From Rhodospirillaceae bacterium (GTDB taxonomy: Bacteria; Pseudomonadota; Alphaproteobacteria; DSM-16000; Inquilinaceae), in assembly GCA_020638595.1 (NCBI GenBank), contig JACKIG010000032.1, positions 1-40,926 of the forward strand: a DNA stretch of 40,926 nucleotides, given 5' to 3'. Each line of letters starts with the position of its first letter. Position 1 is the stretch's first letter. Both the position numbers and the translations under genes were made by a program. This document shows positions 16,258-25,252 of the stretch, one piece after another. The notes below the pieces were generated by a model that saw only the letters and a list, made by a program, of their open reading frames with translations, searched no databases and was not told where the DNA came from.

Positions 16258-16890
16258 ATGCCGCGCGGCAGGCTGATCACGCTGGAAGGCGGGGAAGGGG
16301 CGGGCAAGTCGACCCAGATCAGGGCCCTGACCCTGGCCCTGAAGACCCATGGGGTGGACACGGCCGCGACCCGCGAGCCGGGCGGTACGCCGGAAGGCGA
16401 GGCGATTCGTGCCCTGTTGCTGGACGGTGATCCGGACAGGTTCGATGGCGTCAGCCAGGCATTGCTGCATTTCGCGGCGCGGCGCGAGCACCTGCGTCAG
16501 ACCATCCTGCCCCTGCTGGACAGCGGGACCTGGGTCCTCTGCGACCGCTTCGCCGACAGTACCATGGCCTACCAGGGGTACGGCGCGGGGCTGGGGCGGG
16601 ACCTGATCGAAGCGATGCATCGCATCTCCATCGGCACCTTCACGCCGGACCTGACGGTCATCCTGGACCTCGCGCCGGAACAGGCCGCATCCCGGCTGGA
16701 CCAGCGCAATGAAGCCCGGAATTCCTATGAACTGCTGGACCAGGCCTTTCATGACCGGGTCCGCGCCGGCTTCCTGGACATTGCCCGGCGCGAGCCGGAG
16801 CGGTGCCTGGTGGTCGATGCCTCGCTGCCCGAGGCGGCGGTGACAGCGGCGATCTTCGAGGCGATCGAAGATCGGCTGGGCGTGCCGTAG
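16258..16890 (+). CDS. tmk: Thymidylate kinase
   Basis: This kinase phosphorylates dTMP to dTDP (210 aa). The P-loop is LEGGEGAGKST near the N-terminus. The REPGGTPEGE motif is the DRX/TMP-binding region. CDRFADSTMAYQGYG and the lid RLDQRNEARNSYE follow. The ATG at 16258 is 20 bases after the carboxypeptidase stop; a GTG two codons upstream is an alternative. Its stop codon directly abuts the GTG of holB. Confidence 0.95.
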   Translation: MPRGRLITLEGGEGAGKSTQIRALTLALKTHGVDTAATREPGGTPEGEAIRALLLDGDPDRFDGVSQALLHFAARREHLRQTILPLLDSGTWVLCDRFADSTMAYQGYGAGLGRDLIEAMHRISIGTFTPDLTVILDLAPEQAASRLDQRNEARNSYELLDQAFHDRVRAGFLDIARREPERCLVVDASLPEAAVTAAIFEAIEDRLGVP

Positions 16891-17985
16891 GTGGCCCGGA
16901 AGCCCGACGCTGCGGCCATCGAGGCGCTTCCCCATCCGCGCGAAGCGGGCGATCTTGTCGGCCATGGCGACGTCGAGCGCATGCTGGCCGGTGCCTGGCA
17001 TTCGGGCCGCCTGGCTCACGCCTGGCTTTTCGGCGGCCCCCCGGGCGTCGGCAAGACGACGCTGGCCTATCGCTTCGCGCGCTTCGTGCTGGCCGCCGGG
17101 GCAGGCGGGCCTGAGGTCCCGACCACACCCACCACCCTGGCGGTGCCGGAGACCGCCCCGGTGTTCCGCCAGGTGGCCGCCGGCAGCCATCCGGATCTTC
17201 TCGGCATCGAACGCCCGGTCGACCCCAAGCTGGGCCGCCGCACCGGGGACCTGCCGGTGGACCAGGTGCGGCGCATCGCGCCGTTCCTGCGGCTGACGGC
17301 ATCGGGCGGCGGCTGGCGGGTGGTGGTGGTCGACGAAGCGGACCATATGAACCGCAGCAGCGCCAATGCGATCCTGAAGATCCTGGAGGAACCGCCGCAG
17401 CGGTCCGTTCTGGTGCTTGTCACCGACCAGCCGGGCAGCCTGCTTCCCACCATCCGGTCGCGGTGCCGACGCCTGATGCTGTCGCCCCTGGCGCAGGCGG
17501 ATGTCGAGGCGTTCCTTGCGGCACGCCTGGCGGATCAGGGCACCGATGAACTGAGCGTCGCGGCCCGGCTGTCGGGCGGCGCGCCCGGCAGGGCGCTTCT
17601 CATGGCCGCCAGCGGTGCCCCTGCGGTCTATGCCGGCCTGCTTGACTGCGTCGGCCAGGCACCCGATTTGGACTGGACGGCTGTCCACGCCCTCGGCGAT
17701 CAGGTTGGCGGGCCGGGGGCCGAGGCGCTGTTCCGCCAGGTGGGGGACCTGATGGTCGGCATCATGGAACGCTTGGTGCGGCTTGCCGCCACCGGGCAGG
17801 TCGCACGGCCGGTCATCCCGGGGGAAGAGGCACGCCTGCGCGCCCTGGCGGCGTCGGGCGACCTTGATCACTGGTTGCAGGTGTGGGAAAACACGCGCCG
17901 CCTTTTCAGGCGCGCCGATCAGGCCAATCTTGATCGCAAGCAGGCCCTTCTTTCCGCCTTCGGCCAACTGCAGGCGGTGATCTAA
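16891..17985 (+). CDS. holB: DNA polymerase III delta' subunit
   Basis: This is the delta' component of the sliding-clamp loader (364 aa). It has a P-loop (GGPPGVGKTTLAYRFA), a Walker B-like VVVVDEADHMNRSSANAILKILEEPP and the sensor region TIRSRCRRL. The SRC motif in that region is typical of clamp-loader subunits. It starts with GTG immediately after the tmk stop. The zinc-binding cysteines of E. coli delta' are not apparent. Confidence 0.92.
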   Translation: MARKPDAAAIEALPHPREAGDLVGHGDVERMLAGAWHSGRLAHAWLFGGPPGVGKTTLAYRFARFVLAAGAGGPEVPTTPTTLAVPETAPVFRQVAAGSHPDLLGIERPVDPKLGRRTGDLPVDQVRRIAPFLRLTASGGGWRVVVVDEADHMNRSSANAILKILEEPPQRSVLVLVTDQPGSLLPTIRSRCRRLMLSPLAQADVEAFLAARLADQGTDELSVAARLSGGAPGRALLMAASGAPAVYAGLLDCVGQAPDLDWTAVHALGDQVGGPGAEALFRQVGDLMVGIMERLVRLAATGQVARPVIPGEEARLRALAASGDLDHWLQVWENTRRLFRRADQANLDRKQALLSAFGQLQAVI

Positions 17986-18058
17986 GGACGGTCGGATAAG
18001 CCTGCGCGCCCGGAACAGACCCGGCGACAGATGCAGACAGGGTGGAGTGCGGGCAGGA

Positions 18059-19609
18059 ATGACGGCCGCGAAGACGTACTATGTCACATCGCCGATCTAC
18101 TATGTGAACGACAAGCCGCATATCGGCCACGCGTACACCACGCTTGCCTGCGATGTCATGGCCCGGTTCAAGCGGCTGGACGGCTATGACGTGCACTTCC
18201 TGACCGGCACCGACGAACACGGCCAGAAGGTGCAGAAATCCGCCGCCGCGGCGGGCGAGGCGACGCAGGCCTTCACCGACCGCGTCAGCCAGAACTTCCG
18301 CGACCTGGCCGCGGCGATGAACTACACCAATGACGATTTCATCCGCACGACCGAACCCCGCCACCACGGGGCCTGTCGCGCGTTGTGGGAGATGATCGCA
18401 GACCGCGGGCACATCTACCTCGGCGCCTATTCGGGCTGGTACTCGGTCCGCGACGAGGCGTTCTACGACGAGGCGGAGCTGACGACCCAGGACGACGGCC
18501 GCAAGCTGGCCCCGTCGGGCGCCGAAGTCGAATGGGTGGAGGAGCCGAGCTATTTCTTCCGGCTGTCCGCCTTCCAGCAGCCGCTGCTGGACCATTACGA
18601 GCGCCACCCCGATTTCATCCTGCCGGAAAGCCGCCGGAACGAGGTCGTGGCGTTCGTCAAGGGCGGGCTCAGGGACCTGTCGGTCAGCCGCACCACCTTC
18701 GACTGGGGCATCCCGGTGCCGGGCGACGACGCCCATGTGATGTATGTGTGGCTGGACGCGCTGACCAACTACATCACCGCCGTCGGCTATCCCGACGTGA
18801 CGGACCCGCGGTTCGAACGCTTCTGGCCGGCCGACCTGCACATGGTGGGCAAGGACATCCTGCGCTTTCACGCGGTCTATTGGCCGGCCTTCCTGATGGC
18901 GGCGGGCGTGGCCCTGCCCAAGCGCGTCTTCGCCCATGGCTGGCTGCTGAACCGCGGCACCAAGATGTCGAAGTCGCTGGGCAACGTCATATCGCCCTAT
19001 GACCTGAAGGATCAGTACGGCCTGGACCAGAGCCGCTATTTCCTGTTGCGCGAGGTCAGCTTCGGCAGCGACGGCTATATCAGCCACGAGGCAATGGTCC
19101 ACCGCATCAACGGTGATCTCGCCAACGATTTCGGCAATCTGGCGCAGCGCGTGCTGGCCATGATCCAGCGCAACTGCGCGGCCAAGGTACCGCAGCCGGG
19201 CGAATTCACGACCGCCGATCGCACGATGCTGGACCGCTGCGGCGAAAGCCTGCTGGTCCAGGTGCGCGACGACATCGACCGCCAGGCCTTCAACCGGGCG
19301 CTGGAGACGGTGTGGGCGGCCATCGCCGATGCCAACCGGTATATTGACGAACAGGCCCCCTGGACCTTGCGCAAGACCGATCCGGCGCGGATGGCCACGG
19401 TGCTGTATGTGGTGGCCGAATGCGTGCGGCGGCTGGCCATCCTGGTCCAGCCGGTCATGCCCGATGCCATGGCCCGCATGCTGGATCAGCTGGCGGTTCC
19501 GGCCGACGGCCGCACCTTCGCACAGATCGGCGACGGGTCGGCCCTGGTTCCGGACACACCGCTGCCGGTGCCGTCGGGCGTCTTCCCCCGCCATGTCGAA
19601 CCGGCGTGA
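18059..19609 (+). CDS. metG: Methionyl-tRNA synthetase, without zinc-knuckle cysteines
   Basis: This enzyme charges tRNA-Met (516 aa). The HIGH-type motif is HIGHAYTT near residue 22 and the KMSKS motif is TKMSKSLGN near 303. The connective region reads YSGWYSVRDEAFY, where zinc-containing MetRS has a Cys-x-x-Cys. The zinc ligands are therefore replaced, a known variant. There is no C-terminal tRNA-binding (EMAP/CsaA-like) domain. The ATG at 18059 is preferred because a GGGTGGAG lies about 11 bases upstream; GTG at 18047 is possible. It lies 73 bases after holB. Confidence 0.95.
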   Translation: MTAAKTYYVTSPIYYVNDKPHIGHAYTTLACDVMARFKRLDGYDVHFLTGTDEHGQKVQKSAAAAGEATQAFTDRVSQNFRDLAAAMNYTNDDFIRTTEPRHHGACRALWEMIADRGHIYLGAYSGWYSVRDEAFYDEAELTTQDDGRKLAPSGAEVEWVEEPSYFFRLSAFQQPLLDHYERHPDFILPESRRNEVVAFVKGGLRDLSVSRTTFDWGIPVPGDDAHVMYVWLDALTNYITAVGYPDVTDPRFERFWPADLHMVGKDILRFHAVYWPAFLMAAGVALPKRVFAHGWLLNRGTKMSKSLGNVISPYDLKDQYGLDQSRYFLLREVSFGSDGYISHEAMVHRINGDLANDFGNLAQRVLAMIQRNCAAKVPQPGEFTTADRTMLDRCGESLLVQVRDDIDRQAFNRALETVWAAIADANRYIDEQAPWTLRKTDPARMATVLYVVAECVRRLAILVQPVMPDAMARMLDQLAVPADGRTFAQIGDGSALVPDTPLPVPSGVFPRHVEPA

Positions 19610-19641
19610 CACGCCCGCGCGATGACAGGACACCCTTGGTC

Positions 19642-20451
19642 ATGATGCTGGTCGACAGCCATTGTCACCTGGATTTCCCGGATTTCGGCGATGAACTGGC
19701 GGCGGTGGTCGATCGGGCCGCGCGCGCCGGTGTGGCGCGGATGGTGACGGTGTGCACGCGCCCCAGCCGCCTGAGCGAGACGCTGGCCATCGCCGAGACA
19801 ATGCCCCAGGTCTATGTCGCCGTGGGGGTGCATCCGCACGAGGCGGCGGCCGAGCCGGCGCTGTCGGTCGACGACCTGGTGGCCTTGGCGCGCCACCCCC
19901 GGATCGTGGCGATCGGCGAGACGGGCCTGGACTATCACTACGACCACAGTCCCCGTCCCGTCCAGCAAGCCCGGTTTCGCCAGCATATCGCAGCCGCCAG
20001 GGCCGCGGGGGTCCCGCTGGTCGTGCACACCCGCCAAGCCGACGACGATACGATCCGCATCCTGGAAGAGGAGGGGGCCGGTGGCGACGGTGCCGACCGG
20101 CTGACCGGCGTCATCCACTGCTTCAGCGGCGGCCGCGACCTGGCAGAGGCCGCCCTGCGCTGGGGCTTCTGCATCTCCTTCTCCGGCATCCTGACATTCA
20201 AGGCCGCCGGCGACCTGCGGGATATCGCCCGCGATCTTCCTGTCGAACAGCTTCTGGTCGAAACGGACGCCCCCTACCTGGCGCCGGTGCCCAAACGCGG
20301 CAAGCGCAACGAGCCGGCCTTCGTCGTCCACACGGCCGAAACGCTGGCCACCGTCAAGGGCATGGCACCGGCCGATATCGCCCGGCAGACGACGGAGAAC
20401 TTCTTCGCCTTGTTCACCAAGGTACCGCGGCCGGACGCCATGGCCGCCTGA
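19642..20451 (+). CDS. tatD: TatD-family metal-dependent DNase
   Basis: This is a TIM-barrel hydrolase (269 aa) of the TatD/YcfH family. Metal-site motifs are in order: DSHCHLDF, GVHPHEA, GETGLDYHYD, HTRQADDDT, HCFSGG and ETDAPYLAPVP. Family members have 3'-5' exonuclease or DNase activity. The ATG at 19642 (followed by a second ATG) lies 32 bases after metG. The metG-tatD-MBL hydrolase order is frequent in alphaproteobacteria. Confidence 0.93.
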   Translation: MMLVDSHCHLDFPDFGDELAAVVDRAARAGVARMVTVCTRPSRLSETLAIAETMPQVYVAVGVHPHEAAAEPALSVDDLVALARHPRIVAIGETGLDYHYDHSPRPVQQARFRQHIAAARAAGVPLVVHTRQADDDTIRILEEEGAGGDGADRLTGVIHCFSGGRDLAEAALRWGFCISFSGILTFKAAGDLRDIARDLPVEQLLVETDAPYLAPVPKRGKRNEPAFVVHTAETLATVKGMAPADIARQTTENFFALFTKVPRPDAMAA

Positions 20452-20471
20452 GCCGGCCCAGGGGTAGGACG

Positions 20472-21236
20472 ATGCGCGCGACGATCCTGGGCTGCGGCGG
20501 CTCGCTTGGCGTGCCGATGGTGGGCAACAACTGGGGGACGTGCGATCCGTCCAATCCCAGGAACCGCCGTCGCCGGCCGTCGCTGCTGGTGGAGGACGGG
20601 GCGACGTCGATCCTGGTCGACACGACACCGGATTGCCGCGAACAATTGCTGGATGCGGATGTCGGGCGGCTGGACGGCGTCGTGTTCACCCATTCCCATG
20701 CCGACCACGTCCATGGCGTCGACGACCTGCGCGGCCTGACCTACCGCCAGCATGGCCCGATCCGCGGTTTCGCCGACAGGCAGACGGCCGACCTCTTGTC
20801 GATGCGGTTCGGCTATGCGGTCGCCTCCGTCGACATGGACCGCGGACTCTACGCCCCGATCCTGGACCTTGAGATCATTGACGGGCCGTTCCGCGTGGGC
20901 GGCATCGATGTCATTCCGTTCGTGCAGCAGCACGGGCCGGGCACGTCGCTGGGCCTGCGTTTCGGCCCGTTGGCCTATTCGACCGACGTTTCCCGGCTGG
21001 ACGAGGCCGCGTTCGCGGTGCTTGAGGGCGTGGACATCTGGATCGTCGATGCCTGCCGCGAGGCACCGCATCCCAGCCACGCGCACCTGGCGCTGGCGCT
21101 GGACTGGATCCGGCGCCTGCGTCCCAGATGCGCCATCCTCACGCACATGAACCACACCATGGATTACGCGACGCTGTGTGCGCAGCTTCCCGACGGCGTG
21201 TTGCCGGCCTATGACGGCCTGGTCGTGGAGGCATAG
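20472..21236 (+). CDS. MBL-fold metallo-hydrolase, PhnP/RNase Z-like
   Basis: This 254-residue metallo-beta-lactamase-fold hydrolase has the metal motif THSHADHVHG. Later metal ligands are in QQHGPG, YSTDVS and LTHMNH. The N-terminus ILGCGGSLGVP resembles the PhnP cyclic phosphodiesterase group. Family members act on phosphodiesters or RNA ends; the substrate here is unknown. It starts 20 bases after tatD and ends only 6 bases before the convergent helicase-like gene. Confidence 0.9.
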   Translation: MRATILGCGGSLGVPMVGNNWGTCDPSNPRNRRRRPSLLVEDGATSILVDTTPDCREQLLDADVGRLDGVVFTHSHADHVHGVDDLRGLTYRQHGPIRGFADRQTADLLSMRFGYAVASVDMDRGLYAPILDLEIIDGPFRVGGIDVIPFVQQHGPGTSLGLRFGPLAYSTDVSRLDEAAFAVLEGVDIWIVDACREAPHPSHAHLALALDWIRRLRPRCAILTHMNHTMDYATLCAQLPDGVLPAYDGLVVEA

Positions 21237-21242
21237 CGAAGC

Positions 21243-24185
21243 TCAGCCGAGCCGGGCCAGCTTGTTGCGCACCCGTTCGGGCGTCTCCAGCACCTCGCGC
21301 GGGTCCAGCACCAGGCGATAGCGGCCGACCGCCCGATCGGCCAGGGGATCGTCAGGTTCGGGCCCGCCCAGGGCCAGGTCGTAGACGCGGCCGAACACGG
21401 AAAACAGGGCAAGCCCGTCCGGGGTGCGCAGCGCATGCAGCCCCAGGGTCCGGGCCATGGCAGCCACCGCTGTCGTGACCTGATCCGTCGCGGCCGGATC
21501 GGTCTCGCCCATCGCCTGGGCGCAGTGGTCGTACAGCAAGGCCAGCGGCCCGCCTGCTTCCCGGCACAGCATCTCATTGGCGATGACGTGAACGCCCAGG
21601 CGGGCCGCACCGACGGCATCGTGGTAGAGGCCGGGGTTCTGGGCCAGCAGCCGCGCGCGGTCGGTCGGCATGTCGCGGGCGATCCCGGGCAGCATCACCA
21701 GAAGGTCCGTCACCCGTCCACGCAGCGCCTGCGGCGTGCCGACAACCAGCGATTTGGCGACATAGTCGCGCGGCAAGACGTCGGTCAGTCGGCGGGCAAG
21801 CTGTTCCACCCGCCGGGGAAACGGCGAGACGACCGCCAGGGACAGGGCCTGGCTGCCCGACAGCACTCCGGCGTCCCGCCACCGCGTCACCAGGTGGACG
21901 GCATCGGTCACATCGCTGACGGCCGACGCATCTGTGCTGGATGGCGCGTGCCAATGCAGGCCCGCCAGTTGCGGGTGCAGGGCGTCGAACTGAAGGGTCT
22001 TACGGTCCAGCAGGATGTGCAACCCGCCCTCGTGGTACGCATCGCTGAGGAAGCGCGCGATGCGGGGATGGCAGCGCCGATGCTCCACGATCTTCAGCGG
22101 CGCTGAGCGGAGCAGCGACAGCGCCATGCCGAGGCCGTCCTCCTCCGGACTGCGGTCGGCATTGGCCAGCGATCCCAGAACCACGGCGGAGCGTGCACGC
22201 AAGAGGATCGCCAGCAGCGTGGCGCCGTCCAGGTCTTCCGCATCGTCGATGACGATGACGTCGAACAGGCCGGGCACCGGCGGCAGCGTGTCGCGAACCG
22301 CGTTGGCCGTGACGGTCCAGATCGGGGAGGTCTGCGACACCTCGGCAATCGCCGTGGCCAGGGCCATGTCGGCCTTCGGGTCTGGCTGTGTCTCGCCGGC
22401 GGCCCGCATTGCGACAAGGCGGAACACCTCCTCCACCAGGTCCGCGCCGGCCGCCCCCGCGCGCTCCATTGCCGCCTGCCACATATGGGCCAGAAGCCAC
22501 TGGGCCGCCTTGCTGGCCCCCAGCTGGGTGGACCCAAGCTGGCGCGCGACCGCCACCGACGGGCTGAGCGCCACCCACGCCTCCGTCGCCGCACGTTCGG
22601 CATGCAGCGCCTGCTGCCACTGGATGGCGATGTGAAGCTGGGTGAACGCCTCCAGCAAGGTGTCCGGCGAAAGCGCGGGGGCCAACGCCTCGCCGTCCAT
22701 GGCAGGCAGCGGCAGCGCTGCCCGGCGGTCCGCGGGCAGCTTCGCCAACGCGGCGAACAGCGATTGCGTGAGACTGCGCAGCTTGTCGTCGTTGCGCTGC
22801 CGGCCGGCTGGCGGCGAGCCCGCCAACTCCGCCGCTTCCGACTGCCAGAGGTTCAGCTGCACCGCGTCCACGCCGTAGTCCGTGTCCTGGGTGAACAGGG
22901 CCGACCATTCGGGCTGGCGCTCGCGCTCATGCGCCAGCCGGGATGCCTGCGCTTCGGTGACGCGGGTAACGGCGTCCCGCAGCGCCACGACCTGGTCGGC
23001 CAGCGCTTGCATCTGTGCCAGTTGCCGGTCGAGGTCGGCCGATGCCAGTCCCTCTTCGCTGCGTTGGGGGTCCCCGTCCGACCCGGACGCAGTCGGATCC
23101 GGCATCGCGAACCGGCGCTGGGCCTCCAGGAAGTCGGACCTGGCGGCGTCCGCACCGGCCAGGGGCACGATCCAGCGGCAATCCGGGGCGATGCGCGATT
23201 GAAGCTGGTGTGCCACGTGATCGACGACCGGGCGGCGCGCCGCGACGAACAGGCTGCTTCGCCCGGACGCGCAGGCGCTGGCCAACAGATCGACGATCAG
23301 GGCATATTTCCCGCCGCCCGGCGGCGCCTCGACCACCGACATGCGGGAAGCCAGGCAAGACCGCAGAACGGACATCAGCTCCAGCGACACCGGCACCAAC
23401 GGCATGACCTGCATGGGGTCGACGTCCGCGGAAGCGCCGTCGTCCGCCACCTTGGGCCGCCCAAGCTCGTGCAAGACGCAGCTGTCCACATGGCCCCCGC
23501 GTTCGACCAGCTTCAGCTCGTCCAACAGCCGGCCCTGCGACGCGCCTTCAAGATCCGCGAAGACGATCGGCGTGTTCGACCAGATCCCGGCCTCCGCCCC
23601 GGGTTTCGGCGGCGGCAACGGCTGGACGTGGTCGATGTCGAAGGCCGGCTGGACGCCGACGATGCGGGCGAGTTCGCCCAGGCATTCGCCAAACCCGCGC
23701 GGCCCGCGCTCCAACCGCTGGGTCAGCCGGGCAATGGCGGAGGAGGGGACGCCGTACTGCGCCAGCAATGCCCGGTTCAGGTTGACCGGGGCATCGCGCC
23801 GGCGTTCCAGGACGACACGGCCGCTGGTGGCCAGGCGCAGCGACGCCGGGCCGTAGAACAGCGGCGATACCTGGCCCGACTGGTCGATATGCAGCGGGTA
23901 GCCGTAGCCCAATGGCGCCTGGGCGCGCTTGACCATGAAGGCTTCCAGCATCGGATCGACCAGGGCGATCGATGCGGCGCCGGCGTCGTCCTGCAACAGC
24001 TGTTCGCGTCCCTCGAACGGCGCCACGAAATGCGTGCCGTGATCGGCCATGGACATGACCGGCGGAAACTGACCGCCGTGGGCGACGTGGTCGCGCAGCC
24101 TGCGAATGACGCTATCGAGGTCTGGTGGCAGCAATGCGTTCGATCGGTCTCGGTGAATGGGATGGCCGGCATGGGTCGGAAGCAC
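21243..24185 (-). CDS. Superfamily 1 helicase-like protein with degenerate ATPase motifs
   Basis: This protein is about 980 residues and resembles Dna2/NAM7-type (AAA_11/AAA_12) helicases in layout, but every motif is altered. The P-loop reads EAPPGGGKY (286-294): Ala replaces the first Gly and Tyr replaces Ser/Thr. Walker B is VIDDAED (645-651) instead of DEASQ. Motif III is LGSLAN instead of GDxxQ. Motif IV is HRRCHP. Motif V is VGTPQALRGRVTD, with Arg for the usual Gln. The motif VI region HDAVGAARLG (855-864) lacks the arginine finger. Residues 376-426 look like a coiled coil between motifs Ia and II. The N-terminus (1-270) has LGYGYPLHIDQSGQVSPLFYGP, reminiscent of large AAA_11 proteins. 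It starts with GTG at 24185; later starts such as ATG near residue 44 are possible. The function is unknown, and loss of ATPase activity is inferred. Confidence 0.75.
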   Translation of the reverse strand: MLPTHAGHPIHRDRSNALLPPDLDSVIRRLRDHVAHGGQFPPVMSMADHGTHFVAPFEGREQLLQDDAGAASIALVDPMLEAFMVKRAQAPLGYGYPLHIDQSGQVSPLFYGPASLRLATSGRVVLERRRDAPVNLNRALLAQYGVPSSAIARLTQRLERGPRGFGECLGELARIVGVQPAFDIDHVQPLPPPKPGAEAGIWSNTPIVFADLEGASQGRLLDELKLVERGGHVDSCVLHELGRPKVADDGASADVDPMQVMPLVPVSLELMSVLRSCLASRMSVVEAPPGGGKYALIVDLLASACASGRSSLFVAARRPVVDHVAHQLQSRIAPDCRWIVPLAGADAARSDFLEAQRRFAMPDPTASGSDGDPQRSEEGLASADLDRQLAQMQALADQVVALRDAVTRVTEAQASRLAHERERQPEWSALFTQDTDYGVDAVQLNLWQSEAAELAGSPPAGRQRNDDKLRSLTQSLFAALAKLPADRRAALPLPAMDGEALAPALSPDTLLEAFTQLHIAIQWQQALHAERAATEAWVALSPSVAVARQLGSTQLGASKAAQWLLAHMWQAAMERAGAAGADLVEEVFRLVAMRAAGETQPDPKADMALATAIAEVSQTSPIWTVTANAVRDTLPPVPGLFDVIVIDDAEDLDGATLLAILLRARSAVVLGSLANADRSPEEDGLGMALSLLRSAPLKIVEHRRCHPRIARFLSDAYHEGGLHILLDRKTLQFDALHPQLAGLHWHAPSSTDASAVSDVTDAVHLVTRWRDAGVLSGSQALSLAVVSPFPRRVEQLARRLTDVLPRDYVAKSLVVGTPQALRGRVTDLLVMLPGIARDMPTDRARLLAQNPGLYHDAVGAARLGVHVIANEMLCREAGGPLALLYDHCAQAMGETDPAATDQVTTAVAAMARTLGLHALRTPDGLALFSVFGRVYDLALGGPEPDDPLADRAVGRYRLVLDPREVLETPERVRNKLARLG

Positions 24186-24332
24186 ACCGACGGCGCATCT
24201 GAAACTTACCCGAATTCCCGGCTGCCGCGACCGGAAATGGCCGATCCGCCGCCGGCATCGCAGCGGCCTGAACGGCAGAATGATTTTCCATAATATTGAT
24301 TATCCGGCAATCCGATGTGCCCGATCGGGTGG

Positions 24333-24369
24333 CGCCCGGGCTTGCAGCCGGGCGTCGTTGGGATATGGT
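24333..24369 (+). promoter_or_regulatory. Probable mazG promoter with overlapping hairpin
   Basis: TTGCAG (24342-24347), a 16-base spacer and TATGGT (24364-24369) form a likely sigma-70 promoter, about 60 bases before the mazG ATG. A 7-bp inverted repeat, CGCCCGG (24333-24339) and CCGGGCG (24348-24354), surrounds the -35. The rest of the 242-base gap from 24186 is AT-rich around 24285-24310 (TTTTCCATAATATTGATTATCC), which may hold the divergent promoter of the helicase-like gene. Confidence 0.45.
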
Positions 24370-24427
24370 CCCTGACATCACCGCCTCGCGACACCACCCC
24401 CCGCCTGTAGGCAACCCTGGATCTGCC

Positions 24428-25249
24428 ATGAAAGACAATGACCTGGGGCGCGGCATTGACCGGCTCGTGGAAGTGATGGCCCGGCTTCGCCATCCCCAGG
24501 ACGGATGTCCTTGGGATCTGGAGCAGACCTTCGCCACCATCGCCCCCTATACGATCGAGGAAGCCTATGAGGTCGCCGACGCGATCGAGCGCAATGACAT
24601 GCCGGCGGTCCGCGAGGAAGTCGGCGATCTGCTGCTGCAGGTCGTCTACTACGCGCAGATGGGACGTGAGCGCGGGCTGTTCGATTTCGACGCCATCGCC
24701 AACACCATCGCCGACAAGATGATCGCCCGCCATCCCCACGTCTTCGGGGATGAGAGCGTGGCCTCCGCGGCCGACATGAACCGGCGCTGGGAAGCCCAGA
24801 AAGAGGCCGAGCGCATGCACAAGGCCGGCAGCCAAGGCGGCGTTGCCGGCACGCTGGACGGCATCGCCCCCAGCCTGCCCGCCATGACCCGCGCGCTGAA
24901 GCTGCAACGGCGTGCCGCGCGTGTCGGCTTCGACTGGCCGTCCGCCGTCCCCGTCTTCGAGAAGATCGAGGAGGAAACCGCCGAAGCCCGGCAGGCGCTG
25001 GCCAGCGGCGATGACGACAGCTTGCGGGAGGAAGTGGGCGATCTGCTGTTTTCGGTCGTCAACCTGGCCAGGAAGGTCGATGTCGATCCCGAACAGGCCC
25101 TGCGCGCCGCCAACCGCAAGTTCGAGACGCGGTTCCGGCGGATGGAAGATGCCCTGGCGGCACAGGATCGAAGCCCGGCGGATGCGGACCTGGACGAACT
25201 GGACGGCCTTTGGAACGCGGCGAAGATCCACGGGGCTAAGAACCCCTGA
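24428..25249 (+). CDS. mazG: Nucleoside triphosphate pyrophosphohydrolase MazG
   Basis: This enzyme hydrolyses NTPs and dNTPs to monophosphates and pyrophosphate (273 aa). It has two MazG domains. The first carries CPWDLEQTFATIAPYTIEEAYEVADAI and REEVGDLLLQVVYYAQMG. The second carries EKIEEETAEARQAL and REEVGDLLFSVVNLARK. The repeated E-x-x-E...E-x-x-D metal-binding pattern is visible in both. The ATG at 24428 suits the family start. It ends 3 bases from the convergent monophosphatase gene. Confidence 0.94.
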   Translation: MKDNDLGRGIDRLVEVMARLRHPQDGCPWDLEQTFATIAPYTIEEAYEVADAIERNDMPAVREEVGDLLLQVVYYAQMGRERGLFDFDAIANTIADKMIARHPHVFGDESVASAADMNRRWEAQKEAERMHKAGSQGGVAGTLDGIAPSLPAMTRALKLQRRAARVGFDWPSAVPVFEKIEEETAEARQALASGDDDSLREEVGDLLFSVVNLARKVDVDPEQALRAANRKFETRFRRMEDALAAQDRSPADADLDELDGLWNAAKIHGAKNP

Positions 25250-25252
25250 ATA

